64,000 nucleotides of DNA, taken from the NCBI RefSeq assembly GCF_029910095.1, contig NZ_CP094526.1, positions 1,426,001 through 1,490,000 on the forward strand, given 5' to 3'. Below, piece by piece: positions 1 to 8,603 of the stretch (positions within the stretch are counted from its first letter, which is position 1; every line of letters begins with the position of its first letter). This DNA comes from Bradyrhizobium sp. ISRA464. GTDB taxonomy: Bacteria; Pseudomonadota; Alphaproteobacteria; Rhizobiales; Xanthobacteraceae. The notes beneath the pieces are model-generated. The model worked only from the letters and a program-made list of their open reading frames with translations. It ran no database searches and had not been told where the DNA came from. A program made the position numbers and the translations under genes.

Positions 1-412
1 AATTGGAATCGTCCGACTTCGATTTCGATTTGCTCTTGCGCGGCGCGTCGCTGCTGCCGGCAGCCTTGCCGTCGTCCTGCGACGACCGGTCGGGTGCGGT
101 GGTGTTGTCGCGCGACCGCGGGTCCGCCGGCGATTGGGACGGCGAATCGTCGGAGCGCCGCGCGGGCGAGGGTTGCGCGCTCGAGGTGTCGTGCTGGCGA
201 TTGTCGTTGCTGGTCGCAGAATTGCTGTCGACCAGCGCGGCAAAGCTGTCGCCGCCCGCTTGTTGGCTCGGGTCCGGCCGCGCCGGGCGCAGCGTCGCGC
301 CCTGAAAAGACAGGCTTGCCAATGCTTCCGACTTGACGCTGACCACCGCCGACCCTCGCAAAGAGACTTCCGGTCTTTTGTCAGCAAGGACCGGGCCAGT
401 CGGGGTGCTCAT
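1..412 (-). CDS. fliK: Flagellar hook-length control protein FliK-like, N-terminal part (runs off left edge)
   Basis: An open frame reads leftwards from an ATG at 412 to the window edge, giving 137 residues without a stop. The protein begins MSTPTGPVLADK, then has a segment DSFAALVDSN, and then becomes a low-complexity stretch rich in Ser, Asp, Gln and Lys (KSKSKSKSDDSN at the edge). Disordered, Ser/Asp/Gln-rich N-termini with a DSFAALVDSN-type segment fit FliK of Bradyrhizobium-type bacteria, where FliK sets flagellar hook length and switches export specificity. The conserved C-terminal FliK domain lies outside the window, so the call rests on the N-terminus and general memory of the family. 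It is divergent from mnmA; the 413-681 spacer should carry both promoters. Confidence 0.5.
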   Translation of the reverse strand, partial: MSTPTGPVLADKRPEVSLRGSAVVSVKSEALASLSFQGATLRPARPDPSQQAGGDSFAALVDSNSATSNDNRQHDTSSAQPSPARRSDDSPSQSPADPRSRDNTTAPDRSSQDDGKAAGSSDAPRKSKSKSKSDDSN

Positions 413-681
413 GGAAAATCTAGTTATTTCAGTCGGTTAATTCAGGTTGATACTGGTCGGAACCGGTTCCCGGCGGGGCCTCCTTTTTGCCCGGCGGCAA
501 GATTTGCCCTCCGCGCGCGGCAACCCGTCACTTCCCCTGATTGCCTCCCCGGAATACGGCCTATATTAGAGAGGGTCTCCAACGCGTCCCGAACCGACCG
601 ATCCGGCCTTGGACGCGTTCTGAGGCTCTCTGGACAAAGGCTTTTTAATCCCGCCGCGGAGCCCGCGAGGCGCGCCGCGAC

Positions 682-1899
682 ATGATCGATGACCCCTTGA
701 AGATGCTCAACAGTCTGGATCTCGAAGGTCGCCCTGAGGACACACGGATCGTGGTCGCCATGTCTGGCGGCGTCGACTCCTCGGTGACGGCTGCGCTGTT
801 GAAGTCGCAGGGGTACGACGTGGTCGGCATCACGCTGCAGCTCTACGACCACGGCGCCGCGACCCATCGCAAGGGCGCCTGCTGCGCCGGCCGCGACATC
901 CACGACGCACGCAATGTCGCCGAGCGGATCGGCATTCCGCATTACGTGCTCGACTATGAAAGCCGCTTCAAGGAGCAGGTGATCGACAATTTCGCCGACA
1001 GCTACGCGCTCGGCGAGACGCCGGTGCCGTGCATCGAGTGCAACCGCTCGGTCAAGTTCCGCGACCTGCTCGCAACCGCGCGCGAACTCGGCGCGCAGGC
1101 GCTCGCGACCGGCCACTATGTCGCCTTGCGCAGGCTCGCCGACGGATCGCGCTCGCTGATGTGTGCGGCCGACGCCGATCGCGACCAGAGCTATTTCCTG
1201 TTCGCGACCACGCGCGAGCAGCTCGATTTCCTGCGCTTCCCGCTCGGCGACATGACCAAGCCGCAGACCCGCGAGCTGGCGCGGCGCTTCGGTCTCGAGG
1301 TCGCCGACAAGCAGGACAGCCAGGACATCTGCTTCGTGCCGACCGGCCGCTACACCGACATTATCGGTCGGCTGAAGCCGAATGCGATCGCGCCCGGCGA
1401 CATCGTCGATCTCAACGGCAACGTCATCGGCCAGCACCAGGGCATCGTTCACTTCACCGTCGGCCAGCGCAAGGGTCTCGGCATCGCGTCGGGCAGCCCG
1501 CTCTATGTGGTCAAGCTCGATGCGGCGACGCGCCGTGTCGTAGTCGGGCCGCGCGAGGCGCTGCGCATGGACCGGATCGCGCTGCGCGACATCAACTGGA
1601 TCGGCGACGGCGCGCTCGATCGCGTCATCGGGGACGGCATCGAGATGTATGTCCGCGTCCGCTCGACCCGCGCGCCGCAGCCGGCGTGGCTGCGTGCCGC
1701 CAATGGCGGCTACGAGGTCGAGCTCGTCGCGGGCGAGGAGGGCGTGTCGCCCGGCCAGGCCTGTGTGTTCTACGATGCCCCGTCGGGGCAGGCGCGCGTG
1801 CTCGGCGGCGGCTTCATCAAGAGCGCGAGCGCCAGCCGCGCGGCGCGGGCAGGGACGCGGGATACGGTGGCACCGCTCGCAGAGGCGGTCCGTGGCTAG
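682..1899 (+). CDS. mnmA: tRNA-specific 2-thiouridylase MnmA
   Basis: MnmA transfers sulfur to U34 of Lys, Glu and Gln tRNAs in the cytoplasm, using ATP to adenylate the base. The 405-residue product has the N-type ATP pyrophosphatase loop SGGVDSS near residue 30, the first catalytic cysteine in [14 protein letters not shown] and the second in [10 protein letters not shown], followed by the family's beta-barrel C-terminus ([11 protein letters not shown]). Length is slightly above the usual 360-400 because of the N-terminus. A start at 703 (MLNSLDLEG) is also possible and resembles relatives. The 3' end is followed directly by a palindromic repeat (1899-1974). All catalytic residues are present, so it should be functional. 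Confidence 0.96.
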   Translation: MIDDPLKMLNSLDLEGRPEDTRIVVAMSGGVDSSVTAALLKSQGYDVVGITLQLYDHGAATHRKGACCAGRDIHDARNVAERIGIPHYVLDYESRFKEQVIDNFADSYALGETPVPCIECNRSVKFRDLLATARELGAQALATGHYVALRRLADGSRSLMCAADADRDQSYFLFATTREQLDFLRFPLGDMTKPQTRELARRFGLEVADKQDSQDICFVPTGRYTDIIGRLKPNAIAPGDIVDLNGNVIGQHQGIVHFTVGQRKGLGIASGSPLYVVKLDAATRRVVVGPREALRMDRIALRDINWIGDGALDRVIGDGIEMYVRVRSTRAPQPAWLRAANGGYEVELVAGEEGVSPGQACVFYDAPSGQARVLGGGFIKSASASRAARAGTRDTVAPLAEAVRG

Positions 1900-1974
1900 A
1901 GCATGATCCGGAAAAGTGGCAGCCGGTTTTCCCTCGCGACGAACGCGGAACGCGTTTGCGCGGAGATCATGCTC
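1899..1974. repeat. Palindromic intergenic repeat, class A copy 1
   Basis: The element starts GAGCATGATC (1899-1908) and ends with its exact reverse complement GATCATGCTC (1965-1974). The interior carries AAGTGGCAGCCGGTTTTCC. The same architecture recurs at 57021-57090 and 62688-62733, so this is a dispersed REP-like family. This copy begins in the stop codon region of mnmA. Confidence 0.8.
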
Positions 1975-2029
1975 AAACAAGGAGCTGAGATCATGTTGCG
2001 ATGTCTTGTCGTCGCATGATGATCGAGTG

Positions 2030-2680
2030 ATGTTGGGGCAGGCAATGGGGGACATCGACCGCGACGGGGTCGAAAAGGCGTATGGCCGCTGGGCGCCGAT
2101 CTACGATCTCGTGTTCGGCAAGGTGTTCGATCAGGGCCGCCAGTCGACGATCGCGGAGGCCGACCGGATCGGCGGACGCGTGCTCGATGTCGGCGTCGGC
2201 ACCGGACTGTCGCTCTCGGAATATTCGCGGACGACGAAGCTGTGCGGCGTCGATATTTCCGAGCCGATGCTGCGGAGGGCGCAGCAGCGCGTGCGGGCGC
2301 TGGGCTTGAGCAATGTCGAGGCGCTGGCGGTGATGGACGCCAAGAACCTCGCCTTTCCGGATGCGTTTTTCGACGCGGTGGTCGCGCAATATGTCATCAC
2401 CGCGGTGCCCGATCCGGAAGCGACGCTGGATGACTTCATCCGTGTGTTGAAGCCGGGCGGTGAGCTCATACTGGTCAATCACATCGGCGCCGAGAGCGGG
2501 CCGCGCCGCATCTTCGAGCTCGCCTTCGCGCCGCTGGCGCGGCGGCTCGGCTGGCGCCCGGAATTCCCGTGGGAGCGACTGACCAATTGGGCCGCCAGGC
2601 ACGGCGGGGTGAGCCTTGCGGAACGGCGGCCGATGCCGCCGATGGGGCATTTCTCGCTGATCCGCTTTCGAAAATCGTGA
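2030..2680 (+). CDS. SAM-dependent methyltransferase, phosphatidylethanolamine N-methyltransferase-like
   Basis: The 216-residue protein has a class I methyltransferase fold: EKAYGRWAPIYDLVFG near the N-terminus, motif I VLDVGVGTGLSL, an acidic ribose-binding residue in CGVDISEPML, and a post-motif VLKPGGELILVNH. The N-terminus and size resemble the UbiE-like (Rhodobacter-type) phospholipid N-methyltransferases, which methylate phosphatidylethanolamine towards phosphatidylcholine at the cytoplasmic membrane. Other small-molecule methyltransferases share this fold, so the substrate is inferred. The reading frame is open further upstream through the palindromic repeat, but ATG 2030 or ATG 2045 are the sensible starts; 2045 gives MGDIDRDGVEKAYGRW, which best matches relatives. 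Confidence 0.75.
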   Translation: MLGQAMGDIDRDGVEKAYGRWAPIYDLVFGKVFDQGRQSTIAEADRIGGRVLDVGVGTGLSLSEYSRTTKLCGVDISEPMLRRAQQRVRALGLSNVEALAVMDAKNLAFPDAFFDAVVAQYVITAVPDPEATLDDFIRVLKPGGELILVNHIGAESGPRRIFELAFAPLARRLGWRPEFPWERLTNWAARHGGVSLAERRPMPPMGHFSLIRFRKS

Positions 2681-2733
2681 GGTTGCGACGATTCTGACCA
2701 GGAACATCGGTGCGCCGGCGTCGTTGGCTTGCC

Positions 2734-3105
2734 ATGCGGATCAATCGAACACTCGTTTTGTCATGTGTGCTGATGGCGCTGCCCGTTGCCGCCGCAGCCC
2801 AAGCGCCGCCCGCACCGACCACCCCGCCGGCGCAGACCGCTCCGCCGGCGCCTCCGCGGATCGCGAATTGCGCGCCGACGCAGCAGCCGGCCCATCCGGG
2901 CACGAACCCGAACGCGTCGGAGGGAACCACGACCGGCCAGAGCACCGAGCCGTTGGGCGACAAGCTCGCCAAATCCGATGGTGTGCTGTGCCCTCCGTCC
3001 GGCGTCGATCCCGAAATGCGTGCGCCGACGCCGGAAGGCGGTAACACGCCGGTGATTCCGCCGCCCGGCAGTCCCGGCGGCGACCAATCGGTCCGGCCGA
3101 AATAG
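2734..3105 (+). CDS. Small secreted Pro/Ala-rich hypothetical protein
   Basis: The 123-residue product begins MRINRTLVLSCVLMALPVAAAAQ, a clear Sec signal peptide with a probable cleavage after AAAAQ. The mature part is rich in Pro, Ala and Thr, holds two cysteines (NCAPT, LCPPSG), and ends with Gly/Pro repeats. No enzymatic motif is visible; I do not recognise a named family. It should be periplasmic or surface exposed. An in-frame ATG at 2710 would put Arg-rich residues before the signal peptide and is less likely. The stop lies about 115 bp before tRNA-Met. Confidence 0.7.
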   Translation: MRINRTLVLSCVLMALPVAAAAQAPPAPTTPPAQTAPPAPPRIANCAPTQQPAHPGTNPNASEGTTTGQSTEPLGDKLAKSDGVLCPPSGVDPEMRAPTPEGGNTPVIPPPGSPGGDQSVRPK

Positions 3106-3221
3106 CGCCTGTCTCCAATAAGTTGCAGGAGAGGCCCGGTTTGCTTGACAGGCGCGGCCCCCGCTCTTTATATGCCGCGCATTCGCGCCCGCGGCACGCA
3201 TGCCGCCGGCCGCGATGCCGT

Positions 3222-3298
3222 GGCGGGGTAGCTCAGCTGGTTAGAGCACGGGAATCATAATCCTGGGGTCGGGGGTTCGAGTCCCTCCCCCGCTACCA
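3222..3298 (+). tRNA. tRNA-Met (CAT anticodon), elongator type
   Basis: A 77-nt cloverleaf folds cleanly: acceptor GGCGGGG/CCCCGCT, D-stem GCTC/GAGC, anticodon stem CGGGA/TCCTG with loop ATCATAA, T-stem GGGGG/CCCTC, and an encoded CCA end. The anticodon is CAT. The D and variable regions match elongator tRNA-Met rather than initiator tRNA, which has a mismatch at the top of the acceptor stem; a lysidine-modified Ile2 identity cannot be fully excluded by eye. Confidence 0.95.
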
Positions 3299-3574
3299 GA
3301 AAGTTAAACCAAATCAATCGGCTACGTCTTCCGCGCGATGTGCCGTCGGTTCTGTAGCAAATCGGTAGCACTCTCATCCTCGCCGGACGGATAATCTAAT
3401 CCTTGAAAGTCGTCCGCATTCGAATCCTTCGGCAATTGAGCGCTGACTTCGTTCTGACGCCGTATACGCCTCAGTCGAATAGCCGCTGCATTATGATCGG
3501 TAGTGCAAACCCTGTCGGCGGCAATTTAATCTAGCGTCACCGTACGGACCGCGCTTGAACGCTTAAGGGTTCCT

Positions 3575-3865
3575 TTGAGTACGTGGGTCGGCGCCGCCTA
3601 CGCCTTTAGCTACGAAGGCCCGGCCTGCGGCAGGGATGCAAACGGCAAGCTTAAGGCGCCGCCTCTCACTCAATTCGCAGCGGAAATCGGCGTATCGTAC
3701 AAGACCGTGTTGCGGATGCGTGACCTCATCAAGCGCGCAGCTTCGAAGTATAGGGGCTACAAGGTCGGCTTCGGTCTGTTGCCGCGTAGTTTCATGAAGC
3801 ACAGGAGCAGCCCGAGGTTGACGGCCGACTACCGTCACCGCAAGCGAACGCTGCTAGCGACCTAA
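3575..3865 (+). pseudogene. Possible transposase/HTH fragment
   Basis: A 96-residue frame contains a helix-turn-helix-like segment LTQFAAEIGVSYKTVLRMRD followed by GYKVGFGLLPRSFMKHR. This resembles parts of IS1595-type (ISXO2-like) transposases, but the catalytic region is absent and no good ribosome-binding site precedes it. It sits 280 bp after tRNA-Met in a stretch of broken genes. I regard it as a mobile-element remnant with low certainty; a small unrelated regulator is the alternative. Confidence 0.3.
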
Positions 3866-3893
3866 AGCTGGCGCTGCATGACCTTCGCGAATT

Positions 3894-4298
3894 GTGGTCT
3901 CCAGCGGACGGTCGGCCTCATGGCCGATCGACCTCGAGGCGACGAGAATGTTCCTTTATGGGTTGGAGTCCAGTGCTCGCGTCATCGAGTCCAACGGACG
4001 ACGCATCGGCTATGTCCGTGTTTGGTGCTATGCCGGCTACGTCTATCAAGGGGCTCTTGAACGCCCGCTGTCTCAAGGCGCGCTAAAAGACGAGGACGCG
4101 CTGATCTGGGATTTGCGGGATGGCTGGGGCGGTGCGCAACCCGAATATCTCGACCTGTTCAATGCCCGGGCGCCAACAATGCAGGTCACCGACCGAAGCG
4201 ATACTAGCGAATTCGTGAACGTGAAGTGGCGCAAGCCCGTTGCCCTGCTGATCAACGGCAGCACCCGCAGCGGCAAGGAGGTCCTTGCCTATGGCTAA
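3894..4298 (+). pseudogene. S41 family (C-terminal-processing-like) peptidase fragment
   Basis: From about residue 25 the frame reads as the middle of an S41 peptidase: ARVIESNGRRIGYVRVWCY, DALIWDLRDGWGG, FNARAPTMQVTDR, and the catalytic-serine segment STRSGKEVLAYG, where the frame stops. In the family this segment is followed by about 100 further residues and preceded by signal and PDZ regions; both are missing here. The homologous part is therefore a decayed internal fragment and not a functional protease. It belongs to the group of remnants between tRNA-Met and the MmgE/PrpD gene. Confidence 0.6.
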
Positions 4299-4672
4299 TC
4301 CGGGAAAGGTGATCGATCCCTTTCCGCCGACATCGCGCGCATCACTACAAGGGCCGCTTGCGCCCGCGTGCAGCCTATTCCATGGGCTCGATCCATGAAT
4401 GCACGCCTCGCAAGCTCCGCGCCTTGTAGGCGCCGTATGCTTTCTTGGCCACGGAACGGCGGCTTTGGTCAAACGCTGGCTCTATGATTTGGTTGTGACG
4501 CAGACCTCGTGGCAAACCACAGATCCCCCTTACTTCGCGTGCCCCGTGGCCGCCCGCAGCTCATTGTTTCCGCCTTGCAACCCTTTTGCTGGAGTCACGT
4601 TGACCTGCATCGCGGCAGCGGGAGCGCTTGCCGCGAGCCGCGCCACGACGCCGCATTGATGGAGCCCGTGGT
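4299..4672. other. Non-coding stretch with gene debris
   Basis: No complete gene is visible. A short frame at about 4340-4430 (HYKGRLRPRAAYSMGSIHEC) looks like protein-coding debris, but I cannot assign it. The region separates the S41 fragment from the intact MmgE/PrpD gene and presumably carries the promoter of the latter. Confidence 0.4.
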
Positions 4673-6064
4673 ATGACTGAGGTGCAGGAACTCGCGAGGT
4701 TTGTAGAACGTGCCCGGCTGGAACACCTGAGCGAGCGGGCACTGGAGCAGCTGAAGATCCGCGTGCTGGACACGATCGGTGTGGCCATTGGGGCGCTGAA
4801 TGCGCCGCCCATTGCCGCGATACGCAGCCTCGTCGCCAAGCTTGGCGGTTGTCCGTTTTCGACGCTCGTTGGCGGTGGCCGCACCGCGCCGGACCGCGCC
4901 GCGTTCTACAACGGCGCTCTCAGCCGTTATCTCGATTTCATGGACAGCTACATCGCTGCCGATGAGACATGCCATCCATCTGACAACCTTGGCGCAGTTT
5001 TAGCCGCGGCCGAGATGCGACAGGCGAGCGGAGCCGATCTTCTCACCGCGCTCGCTGTCGCCTACCAAATCCACACCCGGTTGAGCGACGTGGCCCCGGT
5101 CCGCGACATGGGCTTTGATCATACCACGCAAGGAGCATACGCGGCTGCTGCGGGTGCGGCCAAGGCGTTTGGCTTGTCGTCCACGCAGATCGCGCATGCG
5201 ATGGCCATCAGCGGCACGGCCAACAATGCGCTGCGTGTCACCCGTACCGGCGCGCTGTCTCACTGGAAGGCGCTCGCCTATCCAAATACGGCAATGTCGG
5301 CGACGCACGCCGCACTGCTCGCGCGCTGCGGAATCACTGGCCCCGAAGCTGTGTTCGAGGGCACCAAGGGATTCAAGGAGGTAATCAGCGGCCCCTTCGA
5401 GATCGACTGGCGACAGGAGGATCTGGAAAGCGTATGCCGAACGATCGTCAAGCAACACAATGCCGAGATCCACGCCCAGTCGGCACTCGACGCGACGCTT
5501 GACATTCGTGCGTGCCCGAGTTTCGAGGCGGCGGCGATCTCCGCAATACGGCTCAAGACATTTGCGGTAGCCCATCGCATCATCGGCGGCGGGGAGGAGG
5601 GCGACAAGCGAATCGTGCGAACCAAGGAGGAAGCCGATCACAGTCTCCCCTACATGCTGGCGGTCGCGCTGATCGATGGCGAGGTGCAGCCGGAGCAATA
5701 CACGCCCGAACGGATCATCGCCGAGGATGTCCAGACGCTACTGCGGAAGGTAACGGTCACGCCAGATCCAAGCCTCTCGGCACAATTTCCGCGGCGGCTT
5801 CCTGCCGAGCTCGAAGTCGAACAGAAGGACGGAATCGTTCTTCGCGCGCGGCGCGATGATTATCACGGCTTCCATACCAGGCCATTCGATTGGCGCACGG
5901 CGCGCCGAAAGTTCGATCGCGTCACGTTTGCCTTCACGAACTCGTCCGAACGCGACGCACTGGCCGAGGTGACCGCAACGCTGGAGCGGCGTCCGGTTTC
6001 CGCTCTCACATCGCTTCTGGGCAAGGTCCATATCCCGCCCATGGAGATGCGAACAGGTTTCTGA
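4673..6064 (+). CDS. MmgE/PrpD family protein
   Basis: The 463-residue protein matches the MmgE/PrpD family, which includes 2-methylcitrate dehydratase (PrpD) and cis-aconitate decarboxylase. Visible landmarks are RVLDTIGVAIGAL near residue 30, YNGALSRYLDFMDSY (the helical domain's Asp-rich segment), HPSDNLGAVLAAAE, DHTTQGAYAAAAGAAKAFGL and KAFGLSSTQIAHAMAISGT. The start at 4673 gives MTEVQELARF, the usual N-terminus. Substrate cannot be read from sequence: there are no prpB or prpC genes nearby, so methylcitrate is unlikely. The next gene starts 13 bp after the stop and encodes a ComA-like enzyme, which suggests that the two act in one pathway. Confidence 0.85.
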   Translation: MTEVQELARFVERARLEHLSERALEQLKIRVLDTIGVAIGALNAPPIAAIRSLVAKLGGCPFSTLVGGGRTAPDRAAFYNGALSRYLDFMDSYIAADETCHPSDNLGAVLAAAEMRQASGADLLTALAVAYQIHTRLSDVAPVRDMGFDHTTQGAYAAAAGAAKAFGLSSTQIAHAMAISGTANNALRVTRTGALSHWKALAYPNTAMSATHAALLARCGITGPEAVFEGTKGFKEVISGPFEIDWRQEDLESVCRTIVKQHNAEIHAQSALDATLDIRACPSFEAAAISAIRLKTFAVAHRIIGGGEEGDKRIVRTKEEADHSLPYMLAVALIDGEVQPEQYTPERIIAEDVQTLLRKVTVTPDPSLSAQFPRRLPAELEVEQKDGIVLRARRDDYHGFHTRPFDWRTARRKFDRVTFAFTNSSERDALAEVTATLERRPVSALTSLLGKVHIPPMEMRTGF

Positions 6065-6077
6065 GGAGGACGAAGCC

Positions 6078-6899
6078 ATGGCAGAGACCACGTTTCCCTT
6101 TATTCCCCGCGCTGCGCGTCCGAGCAAGCCGCGCAAGATCGGCCTGACCGAGATCCGTGGCCCATATTATAGCGCCTATGGCCCGCGTCACCTCGCAGAC
6201 CTGCTGGAAACCGTGGGCTTCTGGATCGACGGCCTCAAGTTTGCCGGCGGATCCTTTGCGCTGATGCCGCCCGCTGCGGTCAAAAGCATCAACAAGCTGG
6301 CACACGACCATGATGTCTATGTGTCCACCGGCGGCTGGATCGAGAACGTGCTGCGCTTCGGAGCTGATGCTGTCGATCGCTACATCCGCGAAGCCAAGGC
6401 GCTCCAGTTCGATGTGATCGAACTGTCGGCCGGCTTCATCAGCCTGCCCACAGATGCTCTGCTGCGCCTCATCGAGAAGGTCAAGGCGGCAGGACTGAAG
6501 GCCAAGCCCGAGCTCGGCATTCAATTCGGTGCCGGCGGCGCGACTCCGGCCGAAGAGCTGGAGAGCGAGGGGACCAAGGATGTGGCCTGGCTCATAGCGC
6601 AGGCGAGGCGGACCATCGACGCCGGGGCCGACATGATCATGATCGAAAGCGAGGGCATCACAGAGAACGTCAGGACCTGGCGTACCGACGTGGTGGCGAA
6701 AATCGTCGATCAATTGGGGCTCGAGAAGGTCATGTTCGAAGCCGCGGAGCCCGAAGTTTTCGAATGGTACGTCAAGAACTACGGCAACAACATCAACCTG
6801 TTCATTGACCACAGCCAGATCGTCCAGCTCGAGGCACTGCGCTCAGGGATCTGGGGCACCAAGAGTACCTGGGGTCGAATTCAGAACCTGTCCGGCTAA
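6078..6899 (+). CDS. Phosphosulfolactate synthase (ComA) family protein
   Basis: The 273-residue protein has the ComA/HSA32 family pattern: GLTEIRGPYY, GFWIDGLKFAGGSFALMP, HDVYVSTGGWIENVL, FDVIELSAGFISLP, KAKPELGIQFGAGG and ADMIMIESEGI. Archaeal ComA adds sulfite to phosphoenolpyruvate in coenzyme M synthesis; plant HSA32 and most bacterial relatives have other or unknown roles. No comB, comC or other coenzyme M genes are near. A strong ribosome-binding site (GAGGAGGA) lies in the 13-bp gap after the MmgE/PrpD gene, so the two are an operon. Fold assignment is confident; reaction is unknown. Confidence 0.85.
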   Translation: MAETTFPFIPRAARPSKPRKIGLTEIRGPYYSAYGPRHLADLLETVGFWIDGLKFAGGSFALMPPAAVKSINKLAHDHDVYVSTGGWIENVLRFGADAVDRYIREAKALQFDVIELSAGFISLPTDALLRLIEKVKAAGLKAKPELGIQFGAGGATPAEELESEGTKDVAWLIAQARRTIDAGADMIMIESEGITENVRTWRTDVVAKIVDQLGLEKVMFEAAEPEVFEWYVKNYGNNINLFIDHSQIVQLEALRSGIWGTKSTWGRIQNLSG

Positions 6900-7369
6900 C
6901 GGTGCGAACGGAGTTTAACGGCGGATTGGACATGAGCGCGCGGCAACTTGCGGTCATCTTCCTAGGCACGCGCGGAGAGATTGATGCCCGCTCACGCCAA
7001 CACCGGCGGCGCAGCTCCGTGATCGTGGAGCGTGGTGGCGCGCGGGTGATGATGTGCACGTAGGTGACGGCGCGACGATCAACCGCCCTATCGTCCGCCG
7101 ACGTGGTCGAGCCGTGATCGGGCACACCTCGATCCGAACCCAGCTCAACTGCTGCAAAGCCGAGCAGGTCGGACACTCCATTTTCACTCACTGCGGCAGC
7201 GAGATCGTGACCGGTGGTGCGCGGCGGATCAGTCACGTGGTCCGCCAACTCGGGGCTGAGCGCGGCGTTGAGGCGCGTATCGCCCGTGACGGCCTTAGAC
7301 TGGTTCTGGATGACCGCAACGTTCATTGCGCGGGCGCGGAACGAGGTTTTGGGAGTGTCAGTCCCAGCC
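6900..7369. other. Unassigned stretch, probably decayed
   Basis: Open frames exist on both strands (the longest on the minus strand spans 6802-7425), but none gives a recognisable protein and none has a convincing start. The composition suggests former coding DNA that has lost its frame. I see no promoter, terminator or RNA that I can support. Confidence 0.4.
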
Positions 7370-8162
7370 ATGCGCGATGCTGACTGCACGACATTTCTGC
7401 AATGGGCCTTGCCGCAGCTCGACATGCATTGGCTTGGCTTCCGGAAGGTGCGGCATCAGGTCTCCAAGCGAGTGAGACGCCGCATCGCCACACTCGGCTT
7501 GAACGGATTCGCTGCATATCGCGAACGCCTGGAGGCGGGTCCTCGACCAGTTCTGCCACGTCACGAGGTCACGCTTTTTTCGGGATCGTGGTGTCTTCGA
7601 CTGCCTGCGGACCAGCATATTGCCGGCCATTGCCGAACGTGCTCGGTCGGAACGGCGTCCGGCACGTTGCTGGTCGGCTGGCTGCGCATCCGGCGAGGAG
7701 CCGTATTCGATCAGGATCCTCTGGGATATCGGATTGAGTTGCGCCGTTCCCAATAGGGAAATCTTGATCGTCGCTACCGATATCGAGGACGTGCTTCTCG
7801 CGCGTGCCCGCTCCGGCTGCTACGATCGCACTAGCCTGCGTGAGGTCCCGCCGGAGCTGATTCCGCACGCATTCAAGCGTGACGGATCACGCTTCTGCAT
7901 CCACGACGAGTATCGTCAGGGTGTGATGTTCGCGAAGCAGGATCTACGATCGGAAGCGCCAGCGGGCCCATTCGATATCATTCTCTGTCGACACCTCGCA
8001 TTCACGTACTTCGCACCGTCGCTGCGGCAGAAGGTCCTACGGATGATGACTGAGCGGCTTACTCCAAATGGATTTCTGGTGGTGGGCTCCCACGAGCAGC
8101 TAGCCGATGCGCGGTTTGTTTCCGCAGCCCGCATGCCGCACGTGTTCACGAAGGTTGACTGA
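7370..8162 (+). pseudogene. CheR-type protein methyltransferase, frameshifted
   Basis: Two frames together encode one CheR-like methyltransferase. The first (from ATG 7370) carries the N-terminal helical domain, RKVRHQVSKRVRRRIATLGL and GFAAYRERLEAG. Around 7530-7545 the match moves to the next frame: VLDQFCHVTRSRFFRDRGVF, the SAM-binding SAGCASGEEPYSI, ILIVATDIE, FDIILCRHLAFTYF and the C-terminal VVGSHEQL. At the joint about four residues found in relatives (EEWR-type linker) are missing, so a small deletion changed the frame. CheR methylates chemoreceptors; no chemoreceptor or other che gene is nearby. A fresh ATG in the second frame lies at 7620, but it would lack the N-terminal domain. 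Confidence 0.7.
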
Positions 8163-8237
8163 ACTGCGCCAACGGTCCTGATCGTTCCAATAACGCACAG
8201 TATTGTTGTCACTCGATCGCGCTGGCTCGCAGATGGT

Positions 8238-8603
8238 TTACGCGTCAAGCGCGTTGCGAATCTTCTTCGCGTTCACTTCAAAATCGTTCGGGTTGCCTGT
8301 TGCACTGCCTGGAGCTGGATAAAGCCAAATGTGCGCATGCGGCACCTCTTCGCCCAAAATCCGCGCGTGTATTTCCTCGCAGAATGCCTTTTGCATCGCC
8401 CGCGCGATCTTCTGCACGACCTCGAAGTATGCACCGCCATTCGGCACATCCCAGACCCAACGAACATGCCTCTTTGGGATGACCAGCGTGTGACCTGGGG
8501 AGCGTGGGCGAATATCGAGAAAAGCGAGATGTTCTTCGTCTTCATAGACCGTCGTCGATGGAATCGCGCCGCGGACAATCTGGCAGAATACACAGTCTGT
8601 CAT
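8238..8603 (-). CDS. HIT family protein with atypical triad
   Basis: The 121-residue protein is a histidine-triad nucleotide hydrolase/transferase-like protein: CVFCQIVRG at the N-terminus, FLDIRPRSPGHTLVIPKRH in the middle and EVPHAHIWLYP at the active site. The canonical triad is His-x-His-x-His; here the third His is Trp (CAT GCG CAC ATT TGG), while the central nucleophilic His is kept. The typical FCQI start and length of about 120 are normal for the family. It stands alone, convergent with the CheR remnant. It probably binds or hydrolyses a nucleotide-linked substrate, but catalysis may differ from Hint enzymes. Confidence 0.85.
   Translation of the reverse strand: MTDCVFCQIVRGAIPSTTVYEDEEHLAFLDIRPRSPGHTLVIPKRHVRWVWDVPNGGAYFEVVQKIARAMQKAFCEEIHARILGEEVPHAHIWLYPAPGSATGNPNDFEVNAKKIRNALDA

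Noticed and set aside
442..2055. Long open frame (about 537 codons) on the minus strand across mnmA
   Set aside because: It is antisense to mnmA, whose motifs are complete; the minus-strand product has no recognisable domain and a composition typical of antisense frames in GC-rich DNA.
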